Assembly (NCBI GenBank): GCA_963965975.1
Contig: OZ014413.1
Location: 3,916,001-3,980,000, forward strand
From: Xestospongia bergquistia
Taxonomy: Eukaryota > Porifera > Demospongiae > Haplosclerida > Petrosiidae
Length of the DNA stretch: 64,000 nucleotides
Reading direction: 5' to 3'
Of this stretch, positions 47,801-57,964 are shown piece after piece. The stretch's first letter is position 1. Every line of letters begins with the position of its first letter. The position numbers and the translations under genes were made by a program. A model generated the notes under the pieces. The model was not told the origin of the DNA. It was given only the letters and a program-made list of their open reading frames with translations, and ran no database searches.

Positions 47801-50800
47801 TATAACTGTAACATTAGGAGCTACTGATACTACTGTAAGAAGTAATGGAACTGGAACTCGTAGAGGACAGAGAAGTAATACTGAGACAGGTTATAACTTT
47901 TAATAACTAGATACTAATATTGTATATATAACTGTAACATTAGGAGCTACTGATACTACTGTAAGAAGTATGGAACTGCAACTCGTAGAGGACAGAGAAG
48001 TAATACTGAGACAGGTTATAACTTTTAATAACTAGATACTAATATTGTATATATAACTGTAACATTAGGTGCTAGTGATACTATTGTAAGAAGTAAAGGA
48101 ACTGCAACTCGTAGAGGACAAAGGTGTAATACTGAGATGGGTTATAACTTTTAATAAGTAGATGCTAATATTGTATATATAATAACTGTAACATTTGGAG
48201 CTACTGATACTACTGTAAGAAGTATGGAACTGCAACTCGTAGAGGACAAAGCAGTATTACTGAGACAGGTTATAACTTTTAATAACTAGATACTAATATT
48301 GTATATATAACTGTAACATTAGGTGCTACTGATACTATTGTAAGAAGTAATGGAACTGGAACTCGTAGAGGACAAAGGTGTAATACTGAGACAGGTTATA
48401 ACTTTTAATAACTAGATAAAAATATTGTATATATAACTGTAACATTAGGAGCTACTGATACTACTGTAAGAAGTAATGGAACTGGAACTCGTAGAGGACA
48501 GAGAAGTATTACTGAGACAGGTTATATTTTAATAACTAGATACTAATATTGTATATATAACTGTAACATTAGGAACTACTGATACTTTTGTAAGAAGTAA
48601 TGGAACTGGAACTCTTAGAGGACAAATGTGTAATACTGAGACAGGTTATAACTTTTAATAACTAGATACTAATATTGTATATATAACTGTAACATTAGGA
48701 GCTACTAATACTACTGTAAGAAGTGATGGAACTCCAACTCATTGAGGACAAAGGAGTATTACTGAGATAGGTTGTAACTTTTAATAACTAGATACTAATA
48801 TTGTATATATAACTGTAACATTAGGAGCTACTAATACTACTGTAAGAAGTAATGGAACTGGAACTCGAAGAAGACAGAGAAGTAATACTGAGACAGGTTA
48901 TAACTTTTAATAACTAGATACTAATATTGTATATATAACTGTAACATTAGGAGCTACTGATACTACTGTAAGAAGTAATGGAACTGGAACTCGTATTGGA
49001 CAGAGAAGTAATACTGAGACAGGTTATAACTTTTAATAACTAGATACTGATATTGTATATATAACTGTAACATTAGGAGCTACTAATACTACTGTAAGAA
49101 GTAATGGAACTCCGACTCATAGAGGACAAAGGAGTATTACTGAGATAGGTTATAACTTTTAATAACTAGATACTAATATTGTATATATAACTGGAACATT
49201 AGGAGCTACTGATACTACTGTAAGAAGTAATGGAACTGGAAATCGTAGAGGACAAAGAAGTATTACTGAGACAGGCTATAACTTTTAATAACTAGATACT
49301 AATATTGTATATATAACTGTAACATTAGGAGCTACTGATACTACTGTAAGAAGTATGGAACTGCAACTCGTAGAGGACAGAGAAGTAATACTGAGACAGG
49401 TTATAACTTTTAATAACTAGATACTAATATTGTATATATAACTGTAACATTAGGTGCTAGTGATACTATTGTAAGAAGTAAAGGAACTGCAACTCGTAGA
49501 GGACAAAGGTGTAATAATGAGATGGGTTATAACTTTTAATAACTAGATGCTAATATTGTATATATAATAACTGTAACATTTGGAGCTACTAATACTACTG
49601 TAAGAAGTAATGGAACTGCAACTCGTTGAGGACAAAGGAGTATTACTGAGACAGGTTATAACTTTTAATAACAAGATACTAATATTGTATATATAACTGT
49701 AACATTAGGTGCTACTGGTACTACTGTAAGAAGTAAAGGAACTGCAACTCGTAGAGGACAAAGGTGTAATACTGAGATGGTTTATAACTTTTAATAACTA
49801 GATGCTAATATTGTATATATAATAACTGTAACTTTTGGAGCTACTAATACTACTGTAAGAAGTAATGGAACTGCAACTCGTAGAGGACAAAGGAGTATTA
49901 CTGAGACAGGTTATAACTTTTAATAACTAGATACTAATATTGTATATATAACTGTAACATTAGGTGCTAGTGATACTATTGTAAGAAGTAAAGGAACTGC
50001 AACTCGTAGAGGACAAAGGTGTAATACTGAGATGGGTTATAACTTTTAATAAGTAGATGCTAATATTGTATATATAATAACTGTAACATTTGGAGCTACT
50101 GATACTACTGTAAGAAGTATGGAACTGCAACTCGTAGAGAACAAAGCAGTATTACTGAGACAGGTTATAACTTTTAATAACTAGATACTAATATTGTATA
50201 TATAACTGTAACATTAGGTGCTACTGATACTATTGTAAGAAGTAATGGAACTGGAACTCGTAGAGGACAAAGGTGTAATACTGAGAGAGGTTATAACTTT
50301 TAATAACTAGATAAAAATATTGTATATATAACTGTAACATTAGGAGCTACTGATACTACTGTAAGAAGTAATGGAACTGGAACTCGTAGAGGACAGAGAA
50401 GTATTACTGAGACAGGTTATATCTTTTAATAACTAGATACTAATATTGTATATATAACTGTAACATTAGGAACTACTGATACTTTTGTAAGAAATAATGG
50501 AACTGGAACTCGTAGAGGACAAATGTGTAATACTGAGACAGGTTATAACTTTTAATAACTAGATACTAATATTGTATATATAACTGTAACATTAGGAGCT
50601 ACTAATACTACTGTAAGAAGTGATGGAACTCCAACTCATTGAGGACAAAGGAGTATTACTGAGATAGGTTGTAACTTTTAATAACTAGATACTAATATTG
50701 TATATATAACTGTAACATTAGGAGCTACTAATACTACTGTAAGAAGTAATGGAACTGGAACTCGAAGAGGACAAAGGAGTATTACTGATATAAGTTATAA

Positions 50801-51005
50801 CTTTTAATAACTAGATACTAATATTGTATATATAACTGTAACATTATGAGCTACTGATACTACTGTAAGAAGTAATGGAACTCCAACTCATAGAGGACAA
50901 AGGAGTATTACTGAGATAGGTGATAACTTTTAATAACTAGATACTAATATTGTATATATAACTGTAACATTAGGAGCTACTAATACTACTGTAAGAAGTA
51001 ATGGA
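44867..51005 (+). repeat. 126-bp exon-intron array 2 (about 49 units)
   Basis: The first intron is 44,867-44,920 (54 nt) and the first exon 44,921-44,992 (72 nt, GATDTTVRSNGT, then ATHRGQRSNTET). The last exon starts at 50,974 and is cut after about 32 nt, where copy C begins. The distance is 48 times 126 within about 5 bp. Lesions recur: a 1-nt loss in AAGTATGGAACTG (about 46,832; 47,087; 47,968; 48,219; 49,353; 50,118), CATTGAGG stops (about 47,607; 48,740; 50,637), CGTTGAGG (about 49,623), and a short exon at about 45,683. Some introns are 57 nt, with ATAATAACTG, and lose the TTAG acceptor (ACATTTGGAG), where the next AG sits exactly 3 nt on. There is no PHD exon downstream. Confidence 0.85.
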
Positions 51006-51399
51006 ATAGGTGTGAAATAGTTCATATATTTTAAGTGTAGTCTGTTAAGTTCATATCTGGTTAGTGTTACAATGGGAAATTATAAGAGTGGATGAATAGC
51101 TTTATGTATTTTTTTAGGTTCTATTTTCAAGTATGACATCAGAGAAATGACAAGTCATTACTCAAGATTGTTTAGTCACTTCTGTCATTCGTCTTCACAA
51201 TCAGCTATTTTGGTAATTGTCTGAGATGATCTAATGTACGACTACATTATATTTATATATAAGATATTTTGGAGCTGCTATGTACAGCAAAGTCAGATAT
51301 CAAATAGTGCCAGTAATATTATTTTTAATAACGGATATTTAATGGGTTTTCTTTGTTCTCATTACTTGGATTGATAGCTAATGAGGTGGACAGGACATT

Positions 51400-51885
51400 A
51401 TAAGATCATCTTCTGCTTTTTTGGCTTGGACACAATCTTCTGTGTGCTTTATTATAGCAGCATATTGCCCTAATAATCCATTACTTTTCGCAATATTTGC
51501 ACTTACGTATCTTTGTATTGTAATTGGATGTGCTGACTTTCATACTAACATTGTTCAGTTCAATATTGATCAACTTACAGGAGCTTCAGCAGATGAACTA
51601 AGTGCTATCATATACTGTCATAGTATTAATGGCCAGATATATTTTGCTACATTTTAACTTAGACAATGTTCTTTCCACCTTTTCCTTCTATTATCCTTTT
51701 TAATAATAGAAGTAACAGTCTCTGTGGTAATAATAACTCATTCCTTTTAAACATTGCTAGAAACTACTCCTCTCATGAATTTTATCAAGTTGATTGCTAA
51801 AGTACGCAACTATGCCAGGAAGAGCAAGTACCCAAAGAATAGTAAAGCCTTGACCTACTGGGAGGAGGACTACCATACCAAATCA
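51400..51885 (+). pseudogene. SLC15-like fragment in copy C, best-preserved piece
   Basis: An open frame at 51,421-51,657 gives a transporter segment: two hydrophobic helices (SVCFIIAAYCPNNPLLFAIF and LTYLCIVIGCADF), then NIVQFNIDQLTGASADELSA and IIYCHSING, the SLC15/POT loop with the DQL..ASADEL signature. After a stop the next parts follow: SVVVITHSF (about 51,715-51,745, with a further stop), LETTPLMNFIKLIAKV, NYARKSKYPKNSKALTYWEE (to about 51,870). The piece ends before the DLGKEKYGG segment. It is more intact here than the equivalent in 403-840, but cannot make a transporter. Confidence 0.8.
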
Positions 51886-52205
51886 CTCATCTTCAGCACT
51901 TTATATTAGATAATGTATATAATCTACTTTATATCAGAGAAATTAAAATTTGTTTTAGCTCTTTTAATTTCTTTCCTGTACAGAAAACAACGGACACCCT
52001 CAATGTTAACTGTGATTGCAGCATAATTAATTCTTGCGTTACTCCTGCTCTGCTCTACTAAATGGCATTTTAAAAGCCACCATCACAGAAGTTGTGCTGT
52101 TCTTTACTAGAAAGGGACTGTGGCTGATTAGAAAATATGTGTTGCACACTGCTCTATTAAGTATTCTTTAAATCAACAAACTGAGGCTTTATAAGACTGT
52201 ATCTT

Positions 52206-53212
52206 TCATACTAAAGCTCTTTCCTCCACTCTCATGCACTTACTCTCACTCTCTTTTTTTCTCATCTTGTCTAATACGTCAGTTAAATCTTTGTCTCCAT
52301 TTTTATGAACTCCAACTAAACCTTGTTCTTCTGGCATTCGCGATTTTATAATAGTATAATTTCTTGTTAAGCTGCATTCAAATGTGACAACATGCACCTT
52401 TAATTAATATTATTATACCTCAGCAGTAGTGACAGCACAGTTGACCTCTCCTCTATAAGCACTCATAATTGTATCAAAACCTTCATCACTCCAGACACTT
52501 TGGTTAAATGAATATTTTCATCTAATGCACCTTTAAAAACTATTATGACAACACATAGTATGTCACTGTGGATTAAGGACAACTAACCAAAGAGGTTTAC
52601 AGTGAGATCAGAATACTTCTTCTCTTTTAAAACATCATTAACAGCAGCTAAAGACGAGTAAGTATTAAAATAGCACTTATCTTAATTATTTACTTTGTTT
52701 CTGTTCTGATGGTAGGGTTATTAATAAAACCAGAGAGAGCTGGTGAATCTTGCATCAGTTTCTATAAAATTAAGAAATCCATTAATTTTTAAAAAATTGT
52801 ATAACCCGTTACATGTACATATACACTCTACATGTACTTCATTATAAATTATACATTAGCAGTTATAATAAGATTTTCATCAAGCAGAGGTTCAAGTAAC
52901 TCTTTCATAACAGAATATTTGATATTATCAACTGAAGACATGTTTAGTTCTATTTCATTATCATCATTAACTGGAATATTGGATTGTGCTTTAAAAAACT
53001 TTTTAATTCTCTTTTGTAAATAGGACTTTAAAATCGATCCCAGACATGATAGATCAAAATACCACAGAATACTACAAATGCTAGTGATATTAATATCTAT
53101 CTATTATCTGAAACTCTTTTAGTTTCTTTTCAACTTTCTCTAATGATGCTTTTTTACTAGCAGCTGAAAACAAGGCATGAGCATATCTTCTTCTAATCTA
53201 CACTTTGACATA
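52206..53212 (-). pseudogene. ATP synthase OSCP-like pseudogene, copy C
   Basis: Minus-strand exons: 53,108-53,212 (IRRRYAHALFSAASKKASLE, then KVEKKLKEFQ); 52,693-52,760 (KLMQDSPALSGFINNPT); about 52,590-52,650 (DVLKEKKYSDLTVNLFG); about 52,419-52,510 (AYRGEVNCAVTTAE). The donor after the first exon has changed from GT (copy A) to AT. The same in-frame TAG as in A precedes RRRYA. One base is lost in the MKGFD segment. A 63-codon frame at 52,206-52,397 covers the downstream exon-like stretch, which does not match OSCP. It is a decayed copy. Confidence 0.73.
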
Positions 53213-53345
53213 CTGCAACATAATGTCAGGGCTTCATATATGTGTGGTTAATAAACCTATATTCAGACAGACAACGTTCATTGTATACTAGATAAGATAT
53301 AGGCAGTTATATTGTTGTTACTATCATGGTGCAATATCCATGATC

Positions 53346-53389
53346 AACTGAGCATGCTCAGTTCGATTAGCCGCTTTTGTGGCGCCAAA
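53346..53389. promoter_or_regulatory. Perfect 18-bp palindrome plus E2F-like site (copy C)
   Basis: AACTGAGCATGCTCAGTT at 53,346-53,363 and GGCGCCAAA at 53,381-53,389 are identical to copy B. They precede the same short tandem repeat and the 61-residue frame. Confidence 0.4.
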
Positions 53390-53543
53390 TTTGTACTAGA
53401 AAATAATAAACTTAGACGCCATTACTTCATTTTAGCAACCAGAGTGTCAGGACTTTACTTCTGCAGAGCTGTTTAGCAAGACCAGATGAAAGAACTGGAT
53501 TCCATTACTTCATTTTAGCAACCAGTCTGTCGGGACTTTACTT

Positions 53544-53729
53544 ATGCAGGGCTGTTTAGCAAGACAAGAGGAAACTGGATTCCATGCAGCCAGGCCATTT
53601 GACAATGTTTTCTGTAGTAAATCTGAGATGATGCCCCTGGCTACAACAAAAGAGAAAGACAGTAGTAACAAATACGGTCAGAGTAGCAGTACTCCATGTG
53701 TGTTAGTATATCTAGCTTGCCTAACTTAA
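53544..53729 (+). CDS. Hypothetical 61-residue frame, copy C
   Basis: Counterpart of 5,952-6,137 and 24,677-24,862, with further changes (S/C, G/A, T/S, P/L). It is kept open but without sign of constraint, and there is no recognisable domain. Confidence 0.2.
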   Translation: MQGCLARQEETGFHAARPFDNVFCSKSEMMPLATTKEKDSSNKYGQSSSTPCVLVYLACLT

Positions 53730-53869
53730 CTTTTAAATTTAGTGAGCTTTAGCCCTTAGTTTTAGTGGATCTGTTATCTGAACTAAGCCTGTCATCAGTC
53801 ATTTTTAAACATAATATATCACTAGTCCTTTTCTCTGTAATATATAGACTTTAGTAACCAGTATATTAA

Positions 53870-56665
53870 TCAGCTCAGACCTAATATAGCTGTCCAATCT
53901 ACTGTGTTCTAATGTAACTGTCCTGTCTACTATATCCTATTGTAATCATCAGGGCTACTGTATCCTAGTATAATTGTCCTGTGTACTGTGTCCTAATGTA
54001 GTTGTCTAATCTGCTTTGTCCTATTGTAAACATTCCATTCCAATGTGTTTTAACGTAATTGACAATTTACCTTGTCCTAATGTAACACCCCTGTCTACTG
54101 TGTCCTAGTATAATTATCCCATTTACTATCTCCTAACATAATTTTAGTAACTATTGTGTCTTTATCTAACCATCTGTTACTGTCTTTTAATTTAACTGTC
54201 CTATCTACTGTGTCCTAAGGTAACTGTCCCATCTACTGTGTCGTAATGAAATTGTCTCATCTTGCGTGTTCTTAATATAAAATTCCCTTCCACTTTGTCC
54301 TAATGTAATTGCTGATGTAACTTGTCTGTCCTAATGTAACAGTCCCATCAACTGTGTCTTAATGTACCAGTTTCTTTTACTCTGTCCTAATGTAATTGTC
54401 CTTTCTATTCTGTATAATGTAACTATGTAACCTACTGTGTCCTAGTATAATTGTCCCATCTAATATGTCCTAAAGTAAATGTCCCATCTACTATGTCTTA
54501 ATGTAACTGACTTGTGTACTGTGTTGTGACATAATATTCTAATCTACTGTGTCTTATATAATTATCCTATCTACTGTGTTTGTATCTGTCCTGCCTACTG
54601 TGTCCTAATGTATACAGGTGTCCTATTATAACATTCTATTCCACTAACTGTCCCATTGATTGCGTCCTAATGTAGACAGGTGTCCTATTATAACATTCTA
54701 GTCCACTAAATGTCGCATTGACTGTGTCCTAATGTAACTGCTTCTTTTACTGTGTCCTAACATAAGTGCCCATCTACTGTGTTGTAATGTAATTGTCCCA
54801 TCCACTGTCTCCTAATTTAATAGCCCTGTCAATTCTCTGTGATATAACTATGCAACTAACTGTGTCCTAGTGTAATTGTCCATCTACTGTGTCTTAACAT
54901 AATTGTCCTAACCACTGTGTCCTAACGTAATTATCATGTATACCTTGTCATAATATAAGTAACTGTTGTGTCCTAATGTATCTGTACCATCACATTTACA
55001 GTGTTCTAATGTAACATCCTGTCTACTGTGTTGTTGTGTCCTTAGTAAGATTGCCCCGTCTATTGTGGTAACTCTTTCATTTACTGTGTTCCAATGTAAT
55101 ATCCAGTCTACTGTATTGTGATGTAATTGTCCTATCTACTGTGTCCTAAAGTAACTGTGTGTCCTAATGTAACATCATGTCCACTGTGTTCTGATGTAAT
55201 TGTCCTATCTACTGTGTCCTAACGTAACTGTCCTATTTACTGTGTTCTAATGTAACATCCTGTCTACTGTGTTGTTATATAGTTGTCCTGTCTACTGTCT
55301 TCGTAATTGTCCCATTTACTGTGTCTTTATGTAACCATCCTTTGTGGTGTAATTGTCCTCTCTACTATGTGCCAACATAACTGTCCCATCTACTGTGTCC
55401 TAACATAATTGTCCCATCTGCTGTATCCTGATGTGTAAGTTTACCTTCTACTGTGTCCTAGCATAATTGTCTCAACTACTTTGTGATAATGTAATTGTCC
55501 AGTATATTCTGTCCAATGTACTGTGTCCTTAGTATAACTGTCCTGTCTACTATGTCCTATTGTGACTGTCTTGTGTAATCGTGCTGTGTGCTGTGTCCTA
55601 TTCTAACTACTTGTCTACTATCTCCTAATGCAATTGTCCCATCGTGTATGTCCTACTGTAATTTTCCTGTCTACTGTATCCTAATGTATTTGTCTTGTCT
55701 AATGTGCTCTATTGTAATTGTCCATTCTACTGTGTTCTATAATTGTCAATATACTGTGTCCTAATGTAATTGTCACTTCTACAGTGTGCTATAATTGTCA
55801 ATGTACTGTGTCTTAATGTGTCTTGTCTACTATATTCAAATGTAAATGTCTCTTCTACAGTGTCCTACTATATTCAATTGTAAATGTCCCTTCTACTGTG
55901 TTCTAATATACTTGTCTCGTCTGCTATTCAATTGTAAATGTCCCTTCTACTGTGTTCTAATATACTTGTCTCGTCTGCTGTGTCTAAATGTAATCGTTTC
56001 TTCTATTGTGTCCTAATGTAACTGTCCCTTCTACAATGTTTTATAATTGTCAATGTTCTGTGTCTTAACGTGTCTTGTCTACTCTATTCAAATGTAAATG
56101 TTTCTTCTACAGTGTCCTACTATATTCAATTGTAAATGTCCCTTCTAATGTGTCCTACTATATTCAAATGTAAATGTCCCTTCTACTGTGTTCTAATGTA
56201 CTTGTCTCGTCTGCTGTGTCTAAATGTAATTGTCTCTTCTATTGTGTCATAATGTAACTCTCTCATGTCTTAATATAATTGTCCTCTCTGCTGTGTCCTA
56301 ATGTAACTGCTCGTCTACTGTCTCCTAATGTATTTGTCTCATCTACTGTGACCTAATGTAATTTTTCATTTACTCTGTCCTACTGTATTTGTCCTGTCTA
56401 CTGTGTACTAAAGTAATTTTCCTATCTAGTGTGTCCCTATATAATTATTCCGTTTGCTATGTTATAATGCTATTTGTCTTTCTTGTTTACTGTGTTGTAA
56501 TAATTGTCTCATCCACTTTGTCCTAATGTATCAGTCCTGTCTAATGTGTCCTAATGTAATTGTCCCATCTACTGTGACCTAATGTAACTTTATTGTCTAC
56601 TGTATGTTGTTTTCTAATGTAGCTGTCGTCATTACTGTGTCCTTATGTAACCATACTGTCTATTC
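53870..56665. repeat. 28-bp minisatellite, first array, copy C
   Basis: Same family as 25,190-28,290. Its left end is missing: the text jumps from GTATATTAAT to CAGCTCAGACC, skipping the equivalent of about 25,010-25,310. Confidence 0.92.
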
Positions 56666-57553
56666 AAACTTGTTATATTGTTCTAAATCTACTGGTTACT
56701 TATTGTCAGCTAGAATTGTAATAATGTCCCTCAGAGTTCTAAGCATGATGTTATTAACTGTTTACTTGTTAAGTAGATGATCATTGTTTGTTACCGTGCT
56801 TTCATTTAATGTTATATATCTAGTAAAACTAAACTGGTTGTGAGTTGTGTATATAACATTCTAACCAAAGTTATCCAACACTATATATTTCATTATGTAG
56901 TTAGATTTTTATCTTCTAAGATGATCTGGTGATGTTCTCTCAACTGTTACCTTGTAAGTTTGATATATTCTACCTGCAATAATTGTTTTTTATAATTATA
57001 TTACTGGTAGTCTCTTAGCTACATAATTTAATATATACAGCCACTACAATATAATTCTGAGTTATACATAAATTTTTAACAAAATAATCACTGTTATTTT
57101 TTACATATATACATATATATAGAAAGAAAATTTATATATCTATAAGGAAACCCTGGCTACTGGTAAGTTATACCTCATAACAGATAGTATATAAAATTTT
57201 ATAATCATTTAGGAACATATATTGAAGATGGTGTTCCTTTTAATGGTGAGTTAGGACAAATAATGTATTTGTTTCTTTTCTATGGTTATATCACTGACTT
57301 TCTATGGTTTCTGCTCTATATGACGGACTATCTATCTCCTGGAGGCTCTCAGTCTCACCAACATCTTGTAAGTTATATCTACCACTTATTGGATGTTATT
57401 AATAATTTACTTATGATATAATTCTCTGATAACTGCTGTGAAATAATTCTTTTACTACCTCTACAGTGATGTTGGTATTTTGTTTCTACAGCAAAGATGG
57501 TGATCTAAGGAGTAACAATATTTAGACAAGAGTAACTGTAATCACAAATTATA
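56666..57553 (+). other. Conserved core between arrays with splice-like sites (copy C)
   Basis: Matches 9,206-10,090 and 28,291-29,180. The 33-nt candidate exon is 57,213-57,245, flanked by TTTAG and GTGAGT. A deletion near 57,285 removes part of the TTTCTATGGTTGCTG repeat seen in A and B. Confidence 0.35.
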
Positions 57554-57554
57554 T

Positions 57555-57862
57555 GTGACAAGCCTTTATCTTAGCTTTTCTAGAGCATTTTAATTTTACT
57601 TATATATGTCATGTCTTAACTGGCAAGCTTTTATCTTAGCTTTTCTAGAGCATTTTAATTTTACTTATATATGCATGTCTTAACTGGCAAGCTTTTATCT
57701 TAGCTTTTCTAGAGCATTTTAATTTTAATTGTATATGCATGTCTTAACTGACAAGCTTTTATCTTAGCTTTTCTAGAGCATTTTAATTTTACTTATATAT
57801 GCATGTCTTAACTGGGAAGCCTTTATCTTAGCTTTTAAAGAGTATATTAATTTTACTTGAGT
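57555..57862. repeat. 64-bp tandem repeat, copy C
   Basis: About five units of the family also at 10,098-10,398 and 29,182-29,690, with a degenerate last unit (CTTTTAAAGAG in place of CTTTTCTAGAG). Confidence 0.9.
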
Positions 57863-57964
57863 TGGTACATACACCGATACTAACAATTTTCTTTGCATGC
57901 TTGGAATGTGCAATGAACCTTAAAGTACATATATAATATGATATGTCTTAGCATTCCCTTTAAT

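Noticed and set aside
35866-51005. Reading the 126-bp arrays as a centromeric satellite bound by a CENP-B relative, because pogo transposases are related to CENP-B
   Set aside because: No CENP-B-box-like motif (TTCG....A..CGGG) is present in the unit, and the coding phase and in-frame PHD and DDE neighbours explain it better.
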